From positions 1-36,265 of the forward strand of contig JALZUD010000002.1 of assembly GCA_023301725.1 (NCBI GenBank): a DNA stretch of 36,265 nucleotides, given 5' to 3'. The notes under the pieces are model-generated. The model was not told the origin of the DNA. It saw only the letters and a program-made list of their open reading frames with translations, and ran no database searches. Source of the DNA: Granulosicoccus sp. (lineage in GTDB: Bacteria > Pseudomonadota > Gammaproteobacteria > Granulosicoccales > Granulosicoccaceae). Positions 1-7,470 of this stretch are shown in pieces (position 1 is the stretch's first letter; the number at the start of each line of letters is the position of its first letter). Made by a program: the position numbers and the translations under genes.

Positions 1-72
1 ACTGATCAGCCAAGTGTTCAAGCTTGAGAGGTCGTGATCTGTCAAACTAGGGGGTAGCGGCTTTCTAGTCTG

Positions 73-136
73 AACTATTCATGACGCCACAAGTTTCTTC
101 CGTTCGGCGGACGAATCAGACGTTTCATGAATAGTT
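73..136. repeat. Perfect 12-bp inverted repeat upstream of the first dehydratase gene
   Basis: AACTATTCATGA at 73-84 is the exact reverse complement of TCATGAATAGTT at 125-136, with 40 bases between the arms. It lies in the leader of the dehydratase that starts at 178. It could be two half-operators for a looping repressor or the stem of a leader hairpin. The right arm contains the upstream ATG at 127, which argues that this ATG is part of the leader and not the true start. No T-run follows, so it is not a terminator. The repeat is seen directly; its role is inferred. Confidence 0.5.
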
Positions 137-167
137 TAGGCTGGGGTAGCCAGATTCTAAACAGCTC

Positions 168-171
168 AGGA
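168..171 (+). promoter_or_regulatory. Ribosome binding site that decides the start at 178
   Basis: AGGA sits 6 bases upstream of the ATG at 178. The in-frame ATG at 127 has no purine-rich sequence at the right distance. This places the start at 178, which removes 17 non-conserved residues from the longer reading. Confidence 0.55.
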
Positions 172-177
172 ATTTCC

Positions 178-2049
178 ATGTCTAACAAGACTAAATCTGT
201 CGTCTTTGATCACAACCCCGGTAGAAACTCACAAACCTATGGCATAGCGCGTGAGCTGGGTGCCGATGTGGATCTCATTCATGAACCTTCGGTGGGTGTT
301 ATCGGAACCAAAGGTGATTCGCAGTGCTATCTCGGTGTGCAACGCAAAGTGGAAGCTGTGCATCAGAGTTTAAAAGAACAGCTAGGCACGGAGCCTGGCA
401 AGATGCGTATGCGCTTGGTGCAACCTGAATACACCGTGGCCACGTCTGATGGGATGCGTAACGGTACCCGTGAGATGCGTTATTCGCTTATTGGCAGAGA
501 GGTCACGCACGATACGGTTTGCGAACACCTCAGCGCCAGTGGTCTAGAAGGCACCATTGCTGTTGTTGCTTGCGATAAACCGCCGGTGGGCACTCTGGCA
601 GGCTTGCTTGAGCACAATCGGCCAGCCATTATCATGTCAGATGGTCCGATTCGCCCCGGACGCGATTCCTTAACCGAGCAAGCTATCGATATCGTATCGG
701 CGTTTCAAGTAGCAGGCAGCCAAGACGAAGATTTCAAACAGCGTATTGCCAAGGAAGCTTGCCCGGGGTACGGAAGCTGTGGTGGCATGTTTACGTACAA
801 CACCATGCAAACCTTTATTGGCGTCTTGGGTATGCAGCCCTTACACATGGTAGCGCCGCCGTCTGATGATCCGCGACGCCTCATCACATTCCCGCACGAA
901 TTGGTTGCCTATCTCAAAGGCATGATCGATAGAAACGATACGCCACGTGACATCGTCAGCCGTGACGCTATCCGCAATGCGCTTATCGTTGCCATGGCAG
1001 TGGGTGGTTCAACGAACGTTTTATTGCATGCGCCAGAGATTGCCAGAGCGGCTGGTTACAAAAGCTTTGCAGACGACATCATGTCACCTGAGGAATTTAA
1101 CCATCTGTCGCAACATGTAGTACCTGTGTTAACAGATGCTCGTCCTTATGGCACCTATTCAATGGTTGATATCGACAAGAAAGGTGGTGTGCAAGTTATC
1201 GTCAAGGCCTTGCTGGATGCCGGGCTGTTGTACGGGGATACATTAACCTGTACAGGCGAGACGCTGGCCGAGCAAGTGGTAAGGCTCGATACTTCGGAGC
1301 CTGATGGCACAGTGGTATACCCGGTGTCCAAACCCTATAAAGAAACAGGCGGTTTACGCTTACTGGGGGGCAATTTGTCACCTGAATTTAGCGCCGTTCT
1401 AAAGTTGGCTGGCGTTGAAGGTGGCCTTGAAGATAATCGTTTTGTGGGCAGTGCGCGTATTTTCAACGGCGAACAAGCTCTTTTGGATGCTCTGGAATCA
1501 GCACCTGAGAATTTCAAGAACCATGACATGGTCATTGTGCGATATGAAGGGCCTAGTGGCGCCCCTGGTATGCCCGAAATGTTGGACTCCACGTCCCGTA
1601 TCACCACGCTGTGTCGCGAGAAAAACATTGTTATAGGTTTGATGACAGATGGCAGATTTTCAGGCGGCTCGGTAGGCTTGGTTATTGGCCATGTAGGGCC
1701 AGAGGCGGCTCTGGGTGGTGCCATTGGTCTGCTAGAAGATGGTGATGAGATTGTGGTAGATCTGAACACCAGCGAAATTAACTGTACGCAATTGAGCGAT
1801 CCAAAGACTGAAGCATTGCGCAAGGCTGTTTGGGAGAAAGCCGTTGCCGACAATGGCGGTACGCATCCACTGTGCGGTGATGTTGACACTCGACTGCTTA
1901 ACAGGATGCGTTTGTCGGCCGTCTCGGCTGTGTATGGTGCAGGCATGCACCCTGACAGAGTGCTATGGGTGCCTCAAGCCAGGGAGCCTCAACGAACAGG
2001 TTTTGTACCTCAGAATAAGCACCGTGAAGGCTCGCGCAAAGCGTTTTAG
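178..2049 (+). CDS. IlvD/Edd-family dehydratase (sugar-acid or dihydroxy-acid dehydratase)
   Basis: A 623-residue cytoplasmic enzyme expected to remove water from a 2,3-dihydroxy acid, either a branched-chain precursor or a sugar acid. The three cysteines that hold the Fe-S cluster in this family are present: Cys50 in GDSQCYLG, Cys132 in CDKPPVG and Cys201 in GSCGGMFTYNTM. The catalytic serine region DGRFSGGSVG is near residue 495. The Gly-Ser-Cys-Gly-Gly-Met motif resembles true IlvD and Edd more than arabonate dehydratase. However, the N-terminal half, with CDKPPVG where CDKTTPA is usual, is divergent. No other ilv gene is nearby, so isoleucine/valine synthesis is unlikely to be its main role and a catabolic sugar-acid substrate is more plausible. 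It converges on the sulfatase gene with 12 bases between the stops. Family assignment is firm; substrate is unknown. Confidence 0.88.
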   Translation: MSNKTKSVVFDHNPGRNSQTYGIARELGADVDLIHEPSVGVIGTKGDSQCYLGVQRKVEAVHQSLKEQLGTEPGKMRMRLVQPEYTVATSDGMRNGTREMRYSLIGREVTHDTVCEHLSASGLEGTIAVVACDKPPVGTLAGLLEHNRPAIIMSDGPIRPGRDSLTEQAIDIVSAFQVAGSQDEDFKQRIAKEACPGYGSCGGMFTYNTMQTFIGVLGMQPLHMVAPPSDDPRRLITFPHELVAYLKGMIDRNDTPRDIVSRDAIRNALIVAMAVGGSTNVLLHAPEIARAAGYKSFADDIMSPEEFNHLSQHVVPVLTDARPYGTYSMVDIDKKGGVQVIVKALLDAGLLYGDTLTCTGETLAEQVVRLDTSEPDGTVVYPVSKPYKETGGLRLLGGNLSPEFSAVLKLAGVEGGLEDNRFVGSARIFNGEQALLDALESAPENFKNHDMVIVRYEGPSGAPGMPEMLDSTSRITTLCREKNIVIGLMTDGRFSGGSVGLVIGHVGPEAALGGAIGLLEDGDEIVVDLNTSEINCTQLSDPKTEALRKAVWEKAVADNGGTHPLCGDVDTRLLNRMRLSAVSAVYGAGMHPDRVLWVPQAREPQRTGFVPQNKHREGSRKAF

Positions 2050-2061
2050 CAAAGCTGTTCA

Positions 2062-3564
2062 TCAAGCTACTTTTGCAGTCTCAATATCCTGAGTACGAAG
2101 TGTTAAGTAACTTTCCAGTCGCAGGCGAATGTCTGCGGCTGACGGATCATCAAACAAATTACGCGTTTGGTTCGGGTCGGAGAGCAGGTCGTATAGCTCT
2201 CCTTGCATTGTGACCATATTCTTGGTGAGTCGGTAGGTGCGCGTGCGCACGCAGCGCAGTGAGAATTTGGCCATGGTGACATTGGAGAACAATTCCCACT
2301 CGCTCAGTGCAAACTCCCTTTTCGACTTCCCATCCAATAGTGGCTGTAAACGCGCCCCATGTTGGCTAATTTGTGGTGTCACTCCAGCCAACTCTAGTAG
2401 GGTTGGAGATAGGTCGAGTGTAGATACTGGTTCGTAAACAACACGTTTTTTAGGTACATCTGGCCCACTCCAGATCAACGGCACTCGTAGCATGCTGTCA
2501 TGAAATGTTGGACCTGTAGCAATGTGTCCGTTGTCGCCCAGCCAGTCCCCTTGATCTGAGATATAGAATATGTGTGTATTTTCTGCCAGTCCTAGCTCAG
2601 ATAAGGTGTGTAACAAGCGTCCAATCTGGTCGTCTATAAACGCGATCTTTCCATAAGCATTGGCAATAATTTCTTTGAGCTGTCGGTTTTGTTGTGCTGG
2701 CGTCAGTTTTTCATTACGCGTTTTTGACGTTGCACGCGACTTGCCCAGCGCGGCCTGGTAACCGCAAGATAGTGCCTTGGGGTTTGACGTTCGATGCTCA
2801 GGTAGATCAACCTCTTCCGGGTCATGCAAAAGTGACCAGGGTTTTGGGCAGTCGTAGGGATGCTGAGGGTCAGGAAAACTCACCCAACTACAGAACGGCC
2901 GGCTTTTGTCGTGCCCATGGCGAAGCCAATCAATAGCGCGATCTGTAGTCCACGGCGTACTGTGCAGGAATGTAGGTAGTTCGGAGTTCCAACACTCGCG
3001 CAGCTTTGCTGACTTTTTTTGGCCGGCGAGATGATGCTTAAAATGTTGGGCTCCTTGGCCGCCTGCGTGAAAGTAGCGTTCGTAATGCTGTCCTCGTGGC
3101 GGTTTGTCTGGCGCTGCGCCAGCTTTGGGAGTCAATGCAAGTTGAACATGATCAAACCCCATATACGGTCCGGTCCAGTCTGCCGAATATTTCCCTGACG
3201 ACAATGCACATTCTGGCGTGCCGCTAGGCGTCTTTGGGTGATTGTTAGAGAAATTTGCTCTGCCAAAAAGCGATGTATCGTATCCGGCATCGGCGAGTGT
3301 TCTTGCAAATCCCATCTCCCCTATGGTTGGATCCAGGTCTAATCCATCATCGTGCACTCCATGGGTCTCACACAGCAGCCCAGTCAGAATGGAGCTGCGC
3401 GACGGCTGGCTAGCGATGGAAGGTGAAATACAGCAGCCGAAGCGTGTGCCTGATCGGGCTAGAGCATCCAGATTCGGGCTTTTTACTTTACGACCGGCTA
3501 TACCTAGGCAATCGGCACGATGCTGGTTCGCTGAGATAATCAGTATATTAGGAGATTTTTTCAT
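2062..3564 (-). CDS. Sulfatase-family hydrolase with a Ser-type active-site motif
   Basis: A 500-residue member of the alkaline-phosphatase superfamily sulfatases, which cleave sulfate esters. The N-terminal strand is NILIISANQHRADCLG, and the maturation motif reads SQPSRSSILTG around Ser52. The residue normally converted to formylglycine is therefore serine (S-x-P-x-R), which in known enzymes requires a radical-SAM maturase (anSME); none is in the window. The C-terminal metal motif is SDQGDWLGDNG near residue 337, followed by RVPLIW. Two metal ligands look altered: Asn13-Gln14 where Asp-Asp or Asp-Gln is usual, and Asp337-Gln338 where Asp-His or Asp-Asn is usual. No clear signal peptide is seen, so the protein is probably cytoplasmic. 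An in-frame ATG at 3594 would add 10 residues; the start at 3564 fits the family N-terminus better. It lies between two dehydratase genes, suggesting sulfated sugar use. Confidence 0.85.
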   Translation of the reverse strand: MKKSPNILIISANQHRADCLGIAGRKVKSPNLDALARSGTRFGCCISPSIASQPSRSSILTGLLCETHGVHDDGLDLDPTIGEMGFARTLADAGYDTSLFGRANFSNNHPKTPSGTPECALSSGKYSADWTGPYMGFDHVQLALTPKAGAAPDKPPRGQHYERYFHAGGQGAQHFKHHLAGQKKSAKLRECWNSELPTFLHSTPWTTDRAIDWLRHGHDKSRPFCSWVSFPDPQHPYDCPKPWSLLHDPEEVDLPEHRTSNPKALSCGYQAALGKSRATSKTRNEKLTPAQQNRQLKEIIANAYGKIAFIDDQIGRLLHTLSELGLAENTHIFYISDQGDWLGDNGHIATGPTFHDSMLRVPLIWSGPDVPKKRVVYEPVSTLDLSPTLLELAGVTPQISQHGARLQPLLDGKSKREFALSEWELFSNVTMAKFSLRCVRTRTYRLTKNMVTMQGELYDLLSDPNQTRNLFDDPSAADIRLRLESYLTLRTQDIETAKVA

Positions 3565-3650
3565 AAAAATCGCATCGTGCAACAGCGTCCACATTCATAC
3601 AAATGACAAGTGTGTGTATCAAGATTCGTTCCGTAGTAATGTTATGTTCA

Positions 3651-3667
3651 GCTGTTCAGGTAACAGC
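3651..3667. promoter_or_regulatory. Small inverted repeat in the divergent sulfatase/dehydratase promoter region
   Basis: GCTGTT at 3651-3656 and AACAGC at 3662-3667 form a perfect 6-bp inverted repeat with a 5-base centre. It sits 35 to 51 bases upstream of the dehydratase start, in the only space shared with the divergent sulfatase. It may be an operator for both genes. No dedicated regulator gene lies nearby, and a repeat this short can arise by chance. Confidence 0.25.
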
Positions 3668-3701
3668 CCTAACGGTAACGTAAATTTTAGGCTTAAATGA
3701 T

Positions 3702-5483
3702 ATGAAGCTCAGATCTCAACAGTGGTTCGACAACCCTGACAACCCTGCCATGACCGCGCTTTATCTTGAGCGTTATCTGAACTACGGTCTTACTCGCGAA
3801 GAGCTTCAGTCAGGTAAGCCGCTCATCGGAATTGCTCAAACCGGCAACGATTTAACACCTTGCAATAGGCACCACATAGAGCTGGCAAAACGAGTTCGTG
3901 AGGGTATTGTGTCGGCTGGTGGTATTTGTTTCGAGTTCCCCGTACACCCTATTCAGGAAACAGGCAAGCGCCCCACAGCAGCTTTGGATCGCAACCTAGC
4001 ATACCTTGGACTTGTGGAAACACTGTACGGCTATCCGCTGGATGGGGTGGTGTTAACCATTGGCTGTGATAAAACAACCCCCGCCTTGTTAATGGCTGCA
4101 GCCACTGTCAACATCCCGTCTATTGCTTTGTCAGTGGGTCCGATGCTCAATGGTTGGGAAGGGAACCAGAGATCAGGTTCGGGCACGGTCATCTGGAATT
4201 CAAGGCAAAAATTGGCCGTGGGTGAAATCGATGAGCAAGAATTTATGCGACTTGCTGCTGATGCAGCGCCTTCTGTGGGTTACTGCAACACCATGGGCAC
4301 CGCAAGCACCATGAATAGTCTAGCTGAGGCGTTAGGCATGCAGCTTCCGGGGGCGGCGGCCATTCCTGCGCCGTATCGAGAACGCGGGCAAATTTCCTAT
4401 CAAACGGGCCAGCGCATAGTTGACATGGTAAGAGAGGATGTAAAGCCGTCGGACATCATGACACGGGATGCGTTTGAAAACGCCATTGTGGTTAATTCTG
4501 CTATCGGTGGCTCCACCAACGCACCCATACACATGAATGCTATTGCTGCCCATATGGGTGTACAGCTGGACAACAGTGATTGGGAAGTCATCGGGCATGA
4601 CGTTCCGCTCATTGTTGATTTGCAGCCCTCAGGCAAATACCTAGGTGAGGATTTTCATCGAGCAGGAGGTGTGCCAGCCGTAATCAAGTCCTTGCTGGAT
4701 GCGAAAGCTCTACCAGCGCCGCAGGCTAAAACAGTTTCAGGTAAAACGATGGCTGAGCAGTATGCAGCCGCATCGGTTAAAAATGCAGACGTTATCCGCC
4801 CCTTTAATGCACCCCTAAAAGCTCGGGCGGGTTTTCTGAATCTTAGCGGTAATTTGTGGGACACCGCGATTATGAAAACATCTGTGATATCGCCAGAGTT
4901 CAGGCAAACCTATTTGAGTAATCCCGATGATCCAGATGCATTTGAAGGTACAGCCTTTGTTTTCGATGGGCCTGAACATTATCATGCACACATTGATGAC
5001 CCTGCATTGGAAATGGATCAAAACAGTATTCTAGTGATGCGTGGCGCAGGTCCAATCGGTTATCCAGGAGGAGCAGAAGTGGTGAACATGCAACCACCTT
5101 CCTATCTCATCGAACGGGGTATAAGTGAACTGCCTTGTATTGGTGATGGCCGGCAATCGGGCACCTCTGGATCACCCTCTATTCTCAATGTTGCCCCTGA
5201 AGCTGCGGTAATGGGCGGACTGGCGATTTTAAAAACCGGCGATAAGTTGAGGGTGGATTTAGTAAAGCGCCGAGTTGACCTGCTGGTAAGCGATGAAGAG
5301 CTTGTCACGCGCAAAAAGGTGCTTGAGGAATCTGGTGGTTACCCTTTTCCAGACCATCAATCGCCGTGGCAAGAAATACAACGATCGTTGATTACCCAGT
5401 TTGACAAAGGCATGGTGCTTGAAAACGCAACCTCCTACCAAAGAATTGCCCAGAGCAAAGGTACCCCACGAGATAACCATTAG
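3702..5483 (+). CDS. IlvD/Edd-family sugar-acid dehydratase, L-arabonate dehydratase type
   Basis: A 593-residue enzyme expected to dehydrate a sugar acid to its 2-keto-3-deoxy form. The cluster cysteines are Cys54 in LTPCNRHH, Cys122 in [13 protein letters not shown] and Cys195 in [20 protein letters not shown]. The catalytic serine is near 486 in [12 protein letters not shown]. This spacing is very close to what I recall for the [2Fe-2S] L-arabonate/D-xylonate dehydratases (cysteines near 59, 127 and 200). The sequence after Cys195, including PAPYRERGQ, is also typical of that group. The window has no aldolase, kinase or sugar-acid dehydrogenase to complete a pathway. It is divergent from the sulfatase gene. 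The neighbouring dehydratase at 178 is a distant paralogue with a different third-cysteine motif, so this is not a recent duplication. The exact substrate is not determined. Confidence 0.9.
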   Translation: MKLRSQQWFDNPDNPAMTALYLERYLNYGLTREELQSGKPLIGIAQTGNDLTPCNRHHIELAKRVREGIVSAGGICFEFPVHPIQETGKRPTAALDRNLAYLGLVETLYGYPLDGVVLTIGCDKTTPALLMAAATVNIPSIALSVGPMLNGWEGNQRSGSGTVIWNSRQKLAVGEIDEQEFMRLAADAAPSVGYCNTMGTASTMNSLAEALGMQLPGAAAIPAPYRERGQISYQTGQRIVDMVREDVKPSDIMTRDAFENAIVVNSAIGGSTNAPIHMNAIAAHMGVQLDNSDWEVIGHDVPLIVDLQPSGKYLGEDFHRAGGVPAVIKSLLDAKALPAPQAKTVSGKTMAEQYAAASVKNADVIRPFNAPLKARAGFLNLSGNLWDTAIMKTSVISPEFRQTYLSNPDDPDAFEGTAFVFDGPEHYHAHIDDPALEMDQNSILVMRGAGPIGYPGGAEVVNMQPPSYLIERGISELPCIGDGRQSGTSGSPSILNVAPEAAVMGGLAILKTGDKLRVDLVKRRVDLLVSDEELVTRKKVLEESGGYPFPDHQSPWQEIQRSLITQFDKGMVLENATSYQRIAQSKGTPRDNH

Positions 5484-5497
5484 CCGGTGGGCTAATG
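5478..5497 (+). terminator. Stem-loop overlapping the dehydratase stop codon
   Basis: CATTAGCC at 5478-5485 pairs with GGCTAATG at 5490-5497 around a GGTG loop, giving an 8-bp perfect stem that includes the TAG stop. Only a short ATTGTAT follows and not a real T-run, so termination would be weak. It may equally protect the 3-prime end of the message. Confidence 0.4.
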
Positions 5498-5549
5498 ATT
5501 GTATCGAACTTGACAAGGGGCTCCTCGCGAGTAATTTAATGGCTTGCTG

Positions 5550-7079
5550 CTACATACTGCAACTTGGCTGAGTTGCCACGTTCTTAATGCCGAAATCTTT
5601 TCTGGTCTTCACGTGTTTTGGTTCGGTTTTGATCTGTTTGTCGCAGTGCATGGCAATGACCAAATCCTGTGGAGCCTGTGGCATGTAGCTGGGCACAGGA
5701 ATATCCAGAGTTTTCAGTATTGCTGATGTCACTGCACAGACGTCCACAGACTCAGTATTGGCGTTCAGGTAGGAGAGATCTCGCCCGGGAGATATCAGCA
5801 ATGCTGCACCTTCAGCCGTGTGCTGTGCTGTTGAGCCTGCGATGTCCTCTATCTTTTCGATGTGTAAGCCCGACGAATCGAGATCAATACGTCGGTTGCC
5901 AACTGTAATTGAATCAAACTCGATGTTGTATTGATCGACGAGTAGGGAGCACTCTGTGTCACTAGCTCGTTTTATTTCAGGCACCTCACCGTTGATAGTA
6001 ATGTTCAGGCAGGCTTTTTCAAAATTGTCGAGCAGTGCTTTGGTTTTGAAAGCCAGAAGGTATTCTGGCTCCATGCCTGGGCGCTGCTCATAATCTCCGG
6101 CGCAAATACCTGCCAAGCGCAGAAATGCTGGCATGTCTTTAATGATCAGCTGATTGAATGTTGGTTCATGTTCAATTCCTGCCTGACCCATGCTACCTAG
6201 TAGTAATACTGTAGCCCCAGTATCTTCTGCTTCTTTGAGTACACGCTTGAGCATGCCATCGGCCATAAGCATGGCTGTGTTGATTTCGTCTTTGTATGTC
6301 TCACGCCAGTCGGCTGGCATTTTGTTGTTTTGATAGTCATCCGGAAAAGCTGCTGCCCAATAGCGATGCATGGCCGCTGCGACATGGTTTATAAATATCG
6401 AAGACAGATGTGGCTGAGTGTCTTTCCACTGCTGCAGTGCTACATCAAAGGACATTAATGCTTGAATATTTCGTCGACGCACAGAGCGTGGTCTATTGAA
6501 TTTCTCTGCAACAATCTGTTTAATTGTTGTGAGTGCGGTGCTCGGCTTTATGCCAATACTATGTGCATTGCTCAGGAAATTCATTATCACTTTTCGGGAT
6601 ACACCGCCAGAGCGTACCTGCCTGGACGAGCGCGCAACAGCTACAGTATTAAACGCCTGAAATGCCGTGACTGCTGAGGGAATGGATTCTGGGTCGGGTG
6701 CAAATGGGTCTGCAAACCAAAAATCAATGTTTGTTGTGTCCGCAGGTATTGGCCAAGAACCAATAGAAGCTCCACAACCAACGCGTTTACCTGCCTTTTG
6801 CGCCAATTCCCACATGGTGGGGTTGTTATCGTGACCGGCAGATTTCAGTTGATTGTATTCTCGGATTTCATGTGTGTGATCTGGAACACCACGATGAAAA
6901 GTTTGCCAGCTGGTTTTGGGGTGCAGCTGGCCGGTATCTGGTAACAACGTATTGATACGGCCTGATTTGCCCATGACTTGGGCAAATGTGGAACTTGGGT
7001 TTCGTTCAATGAAAGTATCGATCACCTTCCAAGGCACTTCATTAAGTTCTAGGACGATAATTTTGTTATCCACTTGCAT
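5550..7079 (-). CDS. Alkaline-phosphatase/phosphodiesterase-superfamily protein
   Basis: A 509-residue protein with the superfamily layout. There is an N-terminal strand IIVLELNEVPWKVID, then a nucleophile region HPKTSWQTFHRGVPDHTHEI with a likely catalytic threonine as in nucleotide pyrophosphatases. FINHVAAAMHRYWAA follows mid-protein, and LLLGSMGQAGIEHEP sits where a Ser-Asp-His-Gly metal motif would normally be. The metal ligands thus differ from classical members. I recall a bacterial subfamily with the same ELNE start, often near surface-polysaccharide genes, so this may be a subfamily trait and not decay. The start at 7079 was chosen because GGAA lies about 8 bases upstream and the sequence before it is not family-like. 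No signal peptide or membrane helix is evident. The substrate is unknown, perhaps a phosphodiester or glycosyl-phosphate. Confidence 0.7.
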   Translation of the reverse strand: MQVDNKIIVLELNEVPWKVIDTFIERNPSSTFAQVMGKSGRINTLLPDTGQLHPKTSWQTFHRGVPDHTHEIREYNQLKSAGHDNNPTMWELAQKAGKRVGCGASIGSWPIPADTTNIDFWFADPFAPDPESIPSAVTAFQAFNTVAVARSSRQVRSGGVSRKVIMNFLSNAHSIGIKPSTALTTIKQIVAEKFNRPRSVRRRNIQALMSFDVALQQWKDTQPHLSSIFINHVAAAMHRYWAAAFPDDYQNNKMPADWRETYKDEINTAMLMADGMLKRVLKEAEDTGATVLLLGSMGQAGIEHEPTFNQLIIKDMPAFLRLAGICAGDYEQRPGMEPEYLLAFKTKALLDNFEKACLNITINGEVPEIKRASDTECSLLVDQYNIEFDSITVGNRRIDLDSSGLHIEKIEDIAGSTAQHTAEGAALLISPGRDLSYLNANTESVDVCAVTSAILKTLDIPVPSYMPQAPQDLVIAMHCDKQIKTEPKHVKTRKDFGIKNVATQPSCSM

Positions 7080-7470
7080 GCTAATTCCGAGTTTCCTTGC
7101 CGTTTTGCAATGTTTTGTTTTACGGATAATGCACAAGTCTGGAACTACGGGTCTACTCGCTAAAATCGTAGCGAATGTAAACAATAAACTGCGTATGCCA
7201 CAAACACACTGACCACATCGCAACCGCATGCCCTTTAGCTATTAGAGATTAATATGACCAATTTCACGTACTGACTATTAACATGCAATGAGACGTGAAC
7301 CAAGGCAGAATTTACCTATCCTATTCTTTATTGCAACCCCTACGCCTGTTGATCAGCGCTAAGATGCGCCTAGTTTAGCGAGCAGCTAAAAGGTGGATGT
7401 AGAGTTACGGTTTTTACCCATTTTTAAGTCAAGCAACCAGAACAAGAATTAGCTACCGAGCGTCAAATTT

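Noticed and set aside
127..177. Upstream ATG at 127 as the start of the first dehydratase
   Set aside because: It has no ribosome site, adds 17 residues unlike the family, and lies inside the right arm of the inverted repeat. The ATG at 178 has AGGA at good spacing.
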